Source: Ustilaginoidea virens (Eukaryota; Ascomycota; Sordariomycetes; Hypocreales; Clavicipitaceae). From it: a stretch of DNA of 64,000 nucleotides. Positions 54,725-64,000 of the stretch are shown in pieces (within the stretch, counting starts at the first letter, position 1; each line of letters starts with the position of its first letter). The notes below the pieces were generated by a model, which saw nothing but the letters and a program-made list of their open reading frames with translations, ran no database searches and was not told where the DNA came from. The translations under genes were made by a program, and so were the position numbers. The stretch is from contig NC_057316.1 of assembly GCF_000687475.1 (NCBI RefSeq), positions 3,968,001 through 4,032,000 on the forward strand. Direction: 5' to 3'.

Positions 54725-56546
54725 TGCAATGACGCGTTGATCAGCGCTTCGATGAAAAAGATGCTCGTTCTTGCAGGTGAATCGTGAGTGGACGGAGGAG
54801 CAATGGTTGAAGAAACAGCTACGGCTGCAAACACGTCGCAGACAAACAATGTGGCAGTTTTGACTACCGTGCCTGGGTATGAACTGGGCGCGTTAGTTGA
54901 CCATGTTATGGAAGGTTGCGGGAGGCGCCGGAAAGTCATCAAGTTGTTCGCAAGGCTTGAAATGCCAGGGAAACAGCAACAACAAACAGTGCAGACTTTG
55001 AGAAAATCCGCAGGGCTTGCAACATACCTGGTGCCATGGAAGGGACCGTATTGCCGGGGTAAGTTTCAGGCAAAAAAGCAAGGAGATGGCATGCCGATAT
55101 CAATAGGGCAATTGAATGGAGATGAGCTTGGTCAAGGCTCAAGACCCGGCCTGAGGCGATGTCTAGAGCTGAATATGAAACTAAACGGCGTGTACTCTGT
55201 AGGGATTTAGAGACTGTTGAGAGCGATATGAGGACGGCGAAGGTGTCGAGGCGACGAGCTGCTGGGTTTGGTTCGGCAGCTTCAACGACGTCGACGACGT
55301 CAACGAATGCCGGGTCGGGGGGGGTGAAGTAAGCATGCCACGAAGCGGGACGAGAACAAGCAGGCCCTTAGGTGCCAGTTGCCAGATGCACCATTCGAGG
55401 CTGAGTTGGCGAAAGGTCAGGGCAACAACAAAGGAGCGAAGATGGTCTCTGGGATGAGGAGGCACGGGCAGGAAACAGAAGCGGGAAGGGAAACCAGAAA
55501 GGAAAGGATATCGTGGGTGAGACGCTGCGCTGGGGGGGGGTTGGTTTTGGTTTACGGGGTTGGGTTGGGTTGGTACTGTACCAGACATGTACTGTACTGT
55601 ACTGTGCTGTACTTGCTGTACTGTACATACGTAGTGTTTGGCACGGCAAGCGGAACCAGCTTGAGCCCACCCACCCACCAGACGACAACCAGCAAGCAAG
55701 AGCCAAGAGCGGGCGGTGGAGCAGGAAGGACCAGAACCAGACGCAGGAGCAAATGGTGAGGACAGCGTGAGAAGAGCAGGTGCAGGGGCACGTGCAGGCA
55801 CGTGCAGATGAGCAATTACGCAAACTTGTCTTTGTCTGCCGTCAGAGGCTGGCTGACCACTGGGCAGTTACACTGGGAGGTTATGTACCTACCTAGGTAG
55901 GTAGGTAGTTGACCTTAGGTATCAGGTACTACGGAGTAAGTGCCACGGGCTTGGACGTGAGTGGGTCTCATGTCTTTGCTCCAAGCTCAGGGCCACTGGA
56001 GCGCCACGAAGCCCTCACCCAGGCGACCAAGTACGGACACGACTTGCCCAGCTTTGATGTGGATTTTCTTCATAAGCTTGATGTTTTTCTTGCAGGATTG
56101 ATGCTAGCAATTTAGGTAGCAAGTTATCGCGACTTTTGTTGCTTTGGACGGGTTGTCGTGCCTGCTCCTCGGCACAGGCAGGTAAAGCAACTCCGCGGTG
56201 CTCCAGCGAGCGACTCGCCCATCAATAAATTCCTTGGGTAGGTACATGTACCTAGGCAGGCGAGTCTCAACACTTCTTCATTTTGAGAGCAGCGCCATCG
56301 ACAAGCAACAAGTCAGTCACGCAGGGCCAGCAGCAGGCTCCAACCCAACCTCAACGGAGGCATTCAGCGGGCTCGGGGACCTGACATCTCTGCTCTACGA
56401 AAGCACGAAAGTGCTCCGTGCCCCGAGCCAGCACGCGCAACCCAGACATGGAAGCATCGACAAAACCCGACCCACTGCGAGTCACCGTTGCGTCAACTTG
56501 ACTTGCTCCTGAGCCCGATTCACCTGCAATTTTTGTTGCACCAAAA

Positions 56547-56560
56547 GTGTGACGTCACAC
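56547..56560. repeat. 14-bp perfect palindrome GTGTGACGTCACAC
   Basis: Perfect inverted repeat with a TGACGTCA (CRE-type) core, followed four bases later by TGTGAC. It marks the left edge of the AT-rich island and could be a regulatory site or the end of a mobile-element relic. Confidence 0.85.
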
Positions 56561-56845
56561 AATATGTGACTTTATTGGGTATTATATCCCCCCCAGTTTG
56601 CTAGCAAGGTCAATTAGATAGGAAGCTGATATACTTCACTATATAAGGGAATATTTTTTCTCAGGTGCATAGCCCCTTATAGCACTTAGTATAGCTTAGC
56701 TAAGTACCTAGGTTGTATAAGGTGTGGTTACTAGTGATCTGACCAAGATTCGAACCTACAGCCTTAACCCACGTGCAATTTGCACAGAAATTAGAAAGTT
56801 ACCGGTTTAGTAAGACCTTCCCTCCCAGGCTCATCTAGAGAAGGT

Positions 56846-56955
56846 GCATAATAGTCCTTGATTACTATCTAAGAAAGGGCGAATTGTGCCCCTATAGTGC
56901 TCTATCTATATGGCACAATTCTCCTTTCTTATATAGTAATCAAGGACTATGATGC
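56846..56955. repeat. Long imperfect hairpin (44-45 bp arms, 21-nt loop)
   Basis: Left arm 56846-56890 and right arm 56912-56955 are reverse complements with only a few mismatches; the core AGTCCTTGATTACTAT is matched exactly. The loop is CTATAGTGCTCTATCTATAT-like and AT-rich. Such a structure fits a MITE-like element or other inverted-repeat relic. Confidence 0.88.
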
Positions 56956-57476
56956 AACTTCGCTAGTGAGCCCCGCACACCGCGATAATTTTTACCTTGG
57001 CTATGTACGGGGAAGTACGGAGTAGTCCGTATCCCATGAGCGGCTAGTAGAACTCCGTAGGCGGCATGGAATATCCGGGGGGGCTGCCATTAGAACAGGC
57101 TTACGCCCGAGTTGTTGAGTTTTCCCCTTCCTTGGGTGCAGCCTTCCTCCGGTTGTCGCTGGTGCTGCTCAGGTCCCTTCTCTGCGACGGGACACCCGCT
57201 TCTCCCAGGATGATACGAAACCTGTTCAGCCGCCTCTCCACCCCTGGGGTCATCAACTCCGGTGTTTGAAAAACAGCTGCGACCGCCAAGAGTCAAGAGT
57301 CACTCGGAGTGTAGCCAAGGAAATCTGCTTGGCCAGATCAAAGGGTCAAGTGTCGATCCCTCGCAGACACCAACAACGGCCCCTTGGCCAGGAATCGTCA
57401 TCCCGTTACCGACCGGCTACCCCCGTCTCCCAGTGTCCGCATGCCAAACCCCCGACTCCTCAAATTGGCGCTTTCG

Positions 57477-59753
57477 TCAACTGCGTCTATGGCGCGGCGC
57501 CCATGCCTGCAGCCAATTCCTCATCCTTTCCAAGTCGCCCTTCTCAGCCTCTGCCGCTGCAACGCACCACTCCAGGTCCCATACCTTTTCCGTGGCCAGA
57601 GACTCTGCGAGTTTGCGTCGTTCTTGACTCGACTCGTCGACGCAGAAGTACATCTTGCCCCTCGAGTCGGACACCATGGCTACCAGTGGTTTCACCAACG
57701 GTAAAATGGCAGAGGCCGAGCAACCCTTGGCCTCGAGACCCCCGTGGGCCCGGCCGGTCTTGCACCATTCATTTCGGCAATGGCGTTTTCCGCACCCAGT
57801 CATCATTTGCCCCAGGTATTTCCTCTCAATCCTTCGTTTGAGAGCTCTGTCCTCCGGGTCGTGCATGCTCACGTACAGTGGACCGAAACATATCGCGCAG
57901 AGTCCAACATGATTGCCCGGGTCTTGACCTTGTGCTGCGCCTGCGCCTGCGCCGACTTGCCCCCTTGGCCCGACGCCATGTATTGTCCTGCCACAGTTGG
58001 CATTGCGGCATATGGCTGGTTTCTCTCTGCTAACCTTGTCAAGCTCGTGGTGTTTCATGTGCGTTTCCATGTCCCGAAGTCGAACAATCTTGTCGCACAA
58101 ATGACACTCGGAGGTACGACCGCCATCGGCCAACTCGTGAGCCGTAAGGCCAGTCAGTATGGCTTCGGGGGAGGGGTTCGATGGATCTCCTTCCTGGGGA
58201 ACCTCCAGATTGCAGAATCGGCATAGGATCAGTTTCGCCGGGCAGTCAGAAGTCCGGTGTCTCGCTAAATCCACCAACGAGTTGGTCGAAAACTCGCAGT
58301 CCTGGCATTGTCGCATCTTGTGAAAGACAATGTCGTGTTTGGTCTTACCAAACAATGAATTGCCCTTGGCTGAATCGTAATCACAGTGCCAGTGAGAGTT
58401 CCACTCGTCAGAGTTCCTTTTGAAGACGGCTCGGCAACGGGGGCAAGAGGTGTTGTTTCTTCGGCAGAAGTTTTCGTGCAAAACCATTGTAGTTTTGGGG
58501 ATCCACTGGTGGCAATTCCCGCATTGCTCTTCATTCGAGTCGTGATGTATCGCGTCCAGTTGTGATTTGGCCACCTGTGACCCGAGCTTGGCTCGAATGG
58601 TGAAGGTAAGTGGTTCGCTCTCCCTTTGCTCCTGCGAGATGCGGGGAGCATGTACAGAAATGAGAATTGACTCGGCCCCATCCATCTCCACGTTTGTGCT
58701 CGATATGGCTATCGCTTTAGTCCCATGCTCTGCGGCGTAAAAATTTCCAAAAACATGCGTCGTGTCCCTAGGTAGCGCTCTTTGTCTCGAAGATCTTGGT
58801 GTGACAAAGACATCGAGACCATCTTCCTGTGCTATACCACTCAGGGTGATGATGAGGCTTTGCGAGCGGTCCCAGGAAGGTAGTGTATAATCGACGTAGC
58901 CACCAGGTTGCACTTTACCTGCCACGTCCTTCCAAATGTCCAGGTTGCCGCCCTTGGATATTGCTCCAGACAGTTCGTTTACTTCTTGCGCCATCATCTG
59001 CCGTCGGATTGTCTCTCTGGCCTGTTCCTCGTTAAGAGCTTCAATATCCACCTCCAAGTCGGTGTCAACGACGCAGATGCCATTACCCTCGGGCAGCACC
59101 TTGTCGACGAGAAACTTGAAGGTCTCGGCCCTGGCACCACGGATCGAGAGCATGGAATTCTTGGTGAGGCATGTGAAATATTCCCGGAGATGACGTTCTA
59201 ACAAGGATTTCCAGTCACCTTCGTAGCCTGCTTCCAGGGGCCTAAGCCGAACATAGCACCCTTTGGGAACGAGCAACGCATGGACCGTTACTTGATTTGG
59301 CTCTATCATCGCAGACGATACGGCAGTTTGAGAGTCTGCATCATGGGTGTCGCGCGTTTCACTTCCGTCCCGAGGGGCTCTTTGATCGTATTCTATGCCC
59401 AGGGCTTCAAAGAGGAAGGGGCTCAAGCCGACCGTCCCCTCTTCAGCAGAGAACTCCCGGATGCCGGCAAAAATTACGTTGTGGTTTTGGGGATTGACTA
59501 ATTTGAACGTCAACGGGTGTGGCAACTGCTGGCGCTCTCCGAACCCGAAGCGATTGGGCCTGTACTGGCTGAAAGGATCCTGAGCTGCGACGCCAGATGC
59601 TGGCACAGATTGAGACGGCGCTGCTGCCAGGAGCTGTTCTAGCGCGGACTGCGGTAGGATGATTTTATCTCCAGAAAGGTTCTTGGCCGACGTAGCTTCT
59701 TTGGGGAGGACTTTGAACGAGCCCGACCAGCGGAAAGCTGATGGCCCCGCCAT
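57477..59753 (-). CDS. UFD1-domain protein with C-terminal zinc fingers
   Basis: Single exon, 758 aa. The N-terminal about 250 residues match the UFD1 double-psi barrel: DKIILPQSALEQLL, PLTFKLVNPQNHNVIFAGIREF, PKGCYVRLRPLEAGY and a REYFTCLTKNSMLSI block. UFD1 works with NPL4 and Cdc48 in handling ubiquitinated proteins. Unlike canonical UFD1 (about 360 aa), this protein continues with TRAF/C2H2-type zinc modules: CGNCHQWIPKTTMVLHENFC, CPRC..., CQDCEFSTNSLVDLARH, CRFCNLEVP, CHLCDKIVRLRDMETHMKHH; then CRNANCGRTIHG, CAICFGPLY and CGKRHCRNEWCKTGR near the C-terminus, an AZUL-like Cys cluster. Similar UFD1-plus-zinc-finger proteins exist in plants and fungi. A substrate-adaptor role is inferred from the domains. 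Confidence 0.9.
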   Translation of the reverse strand: MAGPSAFRWSGSFKVLPKEATSAKNLSGDKIILPQSALEQLLAAAPSQSVPASGVAAQDPFSQYRPNRFGFGERQQLPHPLTFKLVNPQNHNVIFAGIREFSAEEGTVGLSPFLFEALGIEYDQRAPRDGSETRDTHDADSQTAVSSAMIEPNQVTVHALLVPKGCYVRLRPLEAGYEGDWKSLLERHLREYFTCLTKNSMLSIRGARAETFKFLVDKVLPEGNGICVVDTDLEVDIEALNEEQARETIRRQMMAQEVNELSGAISKGGNLDIWKDVAGKVQPGGYVDYTLPSWDRSQSLIITLSGIAQEDGLDVFVTPRSSRQRALPRDTTHVFGNFYAAEHGTKAIAISSTNVEMDGAESILISVHAPRISQEQRESEPLTFTIRAKLGSQVAKSQLDAIHHDSNEEQCGNCHQWIPKTTMVLHENFCRRNNTSCPRCRAVFKRNSDEWNSHWHCDYDSAKGNSLFGKTKHDIVFHKMRQCQDCEFSTNSLVDLARHRTSDCPAKLILCRFCNLEVPQEGDPSNPSPEAILTGLTAHELADGGRTSECHLCDKIVRLRDMETHMKHHELDKVSREKPAICRNANCGRTIHGVGPRGQVGAGAGAAQGQDPGNHVGLCAICFGPLYVSMHDPEDRALKRRIERKYLGQMMTGCGKRHCRNEWCKTGRAHGGLEAKGCSASAILPLVKPLVAMVSDSRGKMYFCVDESSQERRKLAESLATEKVWDLEWCVAAAEAEKGDLERMRNWLQAWAPRHRRS

Positions 59754-60230
59754 GGTTGCTGATTCAAGACGTCTGGTGGTTGTCGGGGCTGCGGTACGGT
59801 CACTGTGGGCGGAATGCCATGAATTCGCACGGAGCGGAAGACGGCCAAGACTACAACGTCAGACCCATTATGAAGGAGTTTTCTATTTTCAAGCAAGAAG
59901 GCCGTAGATGGAGATCGTGAATGATCTGGGGGGAAAAGAAAGAGGCAAAGAGAAGGAACAGAATATCGTCGCAGTCCATGGATGCGCAGCGAATGCCTGA
60001 TTCGCTCAGTCAGCAGATTCTGCCACGTTCCATCCGAGTGACATCCGGCAAGCCCCGCGACGGTCACGTGCATTCGAAGTTGGGGTTGTCCCACGTAGTA
60101 AGTAGGAAGAGACCAATAATGAAAACGCGACTGCGCCCCTTCCAGAAATTACGGAATATCATATCCTGGACATGCGAACAAAGGACCCAAACGGCCTAGA
60201 AAGAAAAGAAGCCAACTTGGGCACGCGCTG
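59754..60230. other. Intergenic region upstream of UFD1-like gene
   Basis: About 480 bp, promoter of the UFD1-like gene and possibly of the small gene on the other strand. CACGTG occurs near 60067. No repeat of note. Confidence 0.5.
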
Positions 60231-60675
60231 ATGACCAGTGTTGGTTGGTTGATGGGATCTTCCATGTCCACGTGCGACGCGGAAAGGCGATGCGGAATAG
60301 CTATGCCGATAAAGGCGGAGTCGTCGTTCATCAGGGCCCAGTTGTTCGGTGGACATTGACGACATTGACGAGGCTCTACCCCTTGATGGTTCTGGTTCGC
60401 CCGAGCTAGTCCAACTAACAAGGCTGGTACATACATACATAGTTCTGCCTCCCAGGGTGCCTGCCCTAGCACTTGAGTTGGCGAAGCTCTTTTCTGATCC
60501 TATTGGAACGACCATTCTCCTCCGCAAGCTCCGGACGGAGAGTCCAAAGCCGAGTCTCACCAAGTGCGCACCTACACCTCGCTCGGCCAACTTTTTTGTC
60601 GTGGAAGATGAGGATTCAGGCAGGAATGGGCTGAAACGGGCCAGGATGCGGAAACACCAGCATACTGATGGGTGA
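60231..60675 (+). CDS. Tentative small two-exon protein, unknown
   Basis: The open frame ending at 60675 has no usable ATG near its start, but a splice model gives one: exon 60231-60348, intron 60349-60442 (94 nt, GTGGAC donor, canonical AACTAACAAG branch, CATAG acceptor), exon 60443-60675, for 116 aa. The joined product reads AESSFIRAQLFVLPPRVPALALELAKL around the junction in segments, then a helical, basic C-terminus with GLKRARMRKHQ. ATG 60303 would give 92 aa starting MPIKAESS. No family is recognised and there is no signal peptide or membrane span. The branch site and in-phase join favour a real gene, but the donor is weak, so this stays tentative. Confidence 0.4.
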
Positions 60676-62734
60676 TTGATTGCTGGCCCAATAGCTTGGC
60701 CACGGAGGAATAAACTCCCTGGCCCCTGCTCCCTCAAGGGTTCACTTACGGCCTTGGCATAATCTCTACAGAGTACATACTACTCTCCCCTGCGAGTTTA
60801 ACCGCAGGCAATAGGAACAGGCTTCTACGGAGTGCTTACGGTAGATGCAACCTAACAAAATCGTTGGGGGTTGGGGAATCTATACGCAATCGAATCTATC
60901 ATCCATCTATCCCATGCGGAGCACCAGCCCAATCCCACCCCCCCCCCCCCCCCCCCTTCAAACCGGACAAGGCTTCTTGCGGAGCATCCCAGGCTCCATG
61001 CTTTGTTTGGGGTTCAACTAAGGTAGGTACTGTACATTCCTAGGCACAGTACCTAACGGAGTAGGATCCTAGAAAGTCCAGGGAAGGTCGGCTCCATTGT
61101 TAGTCCCTGACAGTTAGTTGACCGTACTCCCATATATTCGTAGCGCTCGAGTTCGACTTGCATTATCTCTTACCATTCAAGGCGCGTCGTTAGTCCCATT
61201 CAATACAATACAGCCAAGCTTCTGGCGGGGCCATCAATCACCTCCGACCTGGACCTGAGTTGTCTTTCCCCAGAAGAGTCATCCATCAACCTGGCCACGG
61301 TGCCGTCACCGCTGAATACGGACCAGGCTTGTTTCACTAGCGTGGGAGCACCTTTTCGGCCTTGGGCTTGCCTTTCCAACCGATTCATGGAAGGGGGAAA
61401 AGAAAGAGCTGGAGCTAGCTGTAAAATCACATCCGAGTACCGGAGTACTGTGGCCTGGCATATCTCCTGATTTATCAGCTCGTGTGTCTGCGTCTTTTCA
61501 TCGACTTGTACCGAGTACGTGCATGATGATGAGGTGGATAAGGTGGGGTTGCCCTTCAACCAAAGGCACACCACCGCGTGCTGTGCTTAAAGTACATAGG
61601 TAGATAAACATCGCACGTTGGCTGGTTCGCTCCTTCCATTTGCCTGATCCACGGCCGCCACTGGGCGAGATAGGGTGTCACCGTCCAACCAGACGCTACC
61701 GTCATGATCAGTAGATGATGCCGCGTGCACCGCACCATAGATGTACAGTACGGAGTAATAAACAGTACCTCTTTACTCGCTCCTTGAACTCGCTCCCGCC
61801 TTGGTCCCGCGTCCTGCCCTACACGTGTTGTGCCTAAACTATAAACCTCCCATCAATTATCATCCAACTCGAAAACGCGCCTCTTGTCCTGATGTACTCC
61901 CTACCCCCTACGTCTGCGTCTACGTAGGTAGTTGACGTCTGGTCTTCTGCCGCTCTCTGTTTCCGAATCCCGGCCCGTTCTTCCCGCGTAGCTACATACC
62001 TAGCTAGCTAGCTCCCTCCATGCCCCAGCAAGCACCAAACCATTGCGTTCGCAGTCTCCGGGCTTGAAGAACTGCCCGCTTTCCAGCCAGGCGCCGCCTT
62101 TGGTCCCAGCATTCAGTCGGACGCTTTGACAAGACCTGCCCTGTGCCCTGTCAGCGACGGTGGCCTGACGTCTCCCCGGTCCAACCCTCTGGTTGCTGTT
62201 CCACGGTGAAGGAGGGAGATCCCCCTCTCCCTGGCCGTGTCTGAGCGGCGTAATGCAATTTGGAACACTGTTTCACCCCTTACAAGTCTCGCAAGTTGGA
62301 TTGATTGAATCTCAAGGTAGGGACAAGGCTTTAGATAACCAGATAACCTTAACACTGCGTCTCTAATTTCCCGCTCCAGGTCAACCAAGCATCATCCCAG
62401 CCAGTTACAATATCTTGGGCATCTCATCTCGCCGTATACCATCACAGGGGCGGCACTCTGTTAAAGTCGCCCGGCATATTTCATCCAGCTCTTCCCCCAC
62501 ATCACGAAAACGAGAACTCAAGCCAGCATTATAAAATCCTTATCCGGCCAACCCTAATATTAACCTGATCCCCGAGAGCCTTTGACTTTTGCAGCCAAAC
62601 TGGCTATAACGTTATTCCGCCTCGGCTCGATTCAACCACGTCAGCGTCTGCCCCACGGATCCTTACTTCTTCGTCAGCCATTCTCCCATTCTCGTCCCTT
62701 GAACGCGCATCGTACTGTATTCTGACAGCCTGAC
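60676..62734. other. Intergenic region upstream of F-box gene
   Basis: About 2.05 kb. Contains TACGGAGT (60825-60832), a C run (60938-60956), TAGGTACTGTACA and ACAGTACCTAACGGAGTA (61021-61065), TACGGAGTA (61749-61757) and a CTAGCTAGCTAGC run (62001-62013). These words suggest a long regulatory or 5' UTR region for the F-box gene. No gene supported. Confidence 0.55.
60938..60956. repeat. Poly-C run, 19 nt
   Basis: Uninterrupted C run in the intergenic region between the small tentative gene and the F-box gene. Confidence 0.88.
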
Positions 62735-64000
62735 ATGCGCCAAGCTACTCAACACAGTCCAACGCGTGAAGAGCCCGAGAGACACACCATAACCCTCTTC
62801 GATGTCCTCCACAATTCCTTAATCCTCCGTACCATTGCACCATATCTGCCTATTAACAGTCTTCTGCAACTATCGGCATCAAACAAAGAGTTCCAATCCC
62901 TTATCTACAGCACACCTGGTGTTTTTCGTCACCTCGACTTGACTCACATTAAAAGGGCCAAATCCGATGTACCCATCGACAATGGCGGTGAAAGATGGCG
63001 CAATGTTCAGCTACATGATGGTCTGACCGAGGATGAGTAAGTCGAGCGACCACAAGGATCTACCCCAAGTCAAGTCGAGCCGTTCCGCTGAATAGACCAA
63101 GGTACTACTCTTCCGGGCCGCTGGGAGGTATTTTCAGCGTGCTCCGTCAGAAACACATTCTGCAAGATGTTCAGACTCTCGTCCTGGATGGCATGTCGGT
63201 AACGGCTGACTTGTGTTATGCTATCATCAACGACGCATCATACAGCGTCCGCATCTTGTCTATACGGGAAGTAAGGAACTTGAACCAGGGCAAATTGCGG
63301 GCGGCTTTGCAGTATAGCTGTCGACCAGGTCGCCCAAAGAATTCGCCTCGAGTCAAAGCTTTGTATGTGTTTGGGCCCCAAGAGTCTACTCGGCGTGGGA
63401 TTCACAACAGCTCGTTTGGTCTGGGTTGGAACCACAAAAGCAAGCCGGCTCTTACTTGGTCATTGGCACAAGAGGGCGAAGACTGGTGGTCAAAGAAGGG
63501 TCGCATACTCACGCGCCGGATCTCTCCGGAATGGGTGAACTGCATGGCAGCTTGTGCAGGACTCATAGCATTTGATGCAGTCCTTTGTCAAGGGCCCCGG
63601 CATGTCAACTCGCCTGTATTTGGATGCCCGTCGATGCCTGCAGATACTGCCCCGGCTGTAGCCTCGCACGCTTTGGGCGGCTGTGATGGGTGCGGAAAGG
63701 CACCGGAAGGTCTACTAGCACAGGATGCATCCTCGCCTTTTAGTTTGCCGCTGCTCACTCCTCTCCCGATCTTGACGTCTTCTGTTCAATCAGCAACGCG
63801 TCCCACTCAGCGCGGCCTATCCTTTGTGCCACGGTGTTTCGACTGCATCCGGGAACGATACTGCACCTGCTGCAACAAGTGGTGGTGTGAATCGTGCTAT
63901 CAGCTCCCGGGACATTCTCAGGACGTTGGCATGAATAGTTTTCTCGTGCTGGATGATGATAGTGCGGCCAGTATCGCCCAGATACTGGATATGCAGGAGG
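62735..64000 (+). CDS. F-box domain protein, 5' part (cut by window end)
   Basis: Exon 62735-63036 and exon 63102-64000 onward (intron 65 nt, GTAAGT donor), open to the window edge; at least 400 residues. The N-terminus has an F-box-like helix set: TLFDVLHNSLILRTIAPYLP, then LLQLSASNKEFQSLIYSTPGVFRHLDL. F-box proteins dock substrates onto SCF ubiquitin ligases through Skp1. A leucine-rich segment follows (LQDVQTLVLDGMSVTADLCY), then a Cys-rich part: CDGCGKAPEG and CFDCIRERYCTCCNKWWCESCYQLPG, a zinc-binding layout seen in a widespread group of ascomycete F-box proteins. The acceptor could be AAG at 63101 (used here) or TAG at 63095; both keep the frame, the latter adding two residues. Confidence 0.88.

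Larger units (their letters stand above)
54725..57476. other. Longest intergenic region, with AT-rich island
   Basis: About 2.75 kb. The left part is the SIP5 promoter, with TGTACTGTACTGTACTG words (55585-55630) and a TAGGTA cluster (55883-55931) followed by TACGGAGTA (55930-55938). From about 56540 to 57000 the base composition switches to AT-rich and contains a palindrome and a long hairpin. Right of it lie TACGGAGTA (57016-57024) and the UFD1-like 3' flank. No gene is supported. Confidence 0.6.

Noticed and set aside
56700..56850. tRNA or SINE in the AT-rich island
   Set aside because: Only the B-box-like word is convincing; acceptor and T stems do not pair, so it is kept as a possibility within the island finding, not as a feature.
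60159..60737. Minus-strand frame overlapping the tentative small gene
   Set aside because: Ser/Arg-rich with no domain; the plus-strand splice model has better support from its branch site.

Overview
The window is eukaryotic nuclear DNA from a filamentous ascomycete, most likely a Sordariomycete and plausibly Hypocreales. The reasons are GC-rich genes 1-7 kb long, short introns (about 50-260 nt) with GTAAGT/GTACGC-type donors, CTAAC/CTGAC branch sites and CAG/TAG acceptors, and a typical fungal gene set (PLB1, POS5, YIP1, TRF4, RTF2, TOR, GTB1, SIP5). No rRNA, tRNA, CRISPR or intact transposon was found. Exon junctions below were derived by hand from splice signals and reading phase; every complete multi-exon model closes in frame.

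Layout. 1-995(+): 3' end of a bestrophin-like membrane protein. 1377-3630(-): GPI-type phospholipase B. 4824-6314(-): mitochondrial NAD(H) kinase POS5. 7729-9325(+): lysophospholipid acyltransferase. 11230-13151(+) and 14431-16126(-): two convergent ACS-family (Dal5-like) permeases. 17788-19424(-): D-serine dehydratase. 21079-23442(-): non-canonical poly(A) polymerase TRF4/Cid14. 24157-24573(-): small Ser/Thr-rich secreted GPI-type protein. 25889-26929(+): YIP1. 27660-28124(-): three-exon Cys-rich metallothionein-like protein. 29280-31081(+): third ACS-family permease. 31896-33314(+): D-amino-acid oxidase with a peroxisomal tail. 34238-36773(-): C2H2-type protein of unknown role. 37639-38451(-): RTF2. 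39406-46998(+): TOR kinase, 2,435 aa. 47727-49759(-): glucosidase II beta subunit ending KDEL. 50284-51504(+): GCIP/cyclin-D1-binding-protein-like. 52147-54724(-): SIP5. 57477-59753(-): UFD1-domain protein fused to zinc fingers. 60231-60675(+): tentative small two-exon gene. 62735-64000(+): F-box protein, cut by the window edge.

How the genes fit together. The right half is conserved housekeeping: TOR growth signalling, ER glycoprotein quality control (GTB1) and ubiquitin-linked proteins (UFD1-like, F-box). The 11-33 kb part is more accessory. It holds three ACS-family permeases and two D-amino-acid-degrading enzymes (D-serine dehydratase and D-amino-acid oxidase), so it may act as a loose uptake-and-catabolism neighbourhood for D-amino acids or related nitrogen sources. 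The housekeeping genes TRF4 and YIP1 lie inside it, so it is not a tight cluster.

Intergenic DNA is long (0.4-2.8 kb). It is rich in homopolymers (five poly-C/G runs of 19-38 nt), short tandem repeats, GGTACCT/TAGGTA-type words and a recurrent TACGGAGTA word. One AT-rich island (56.54-57.0 kb) with a large hairpin looks like a mobile-element relic.
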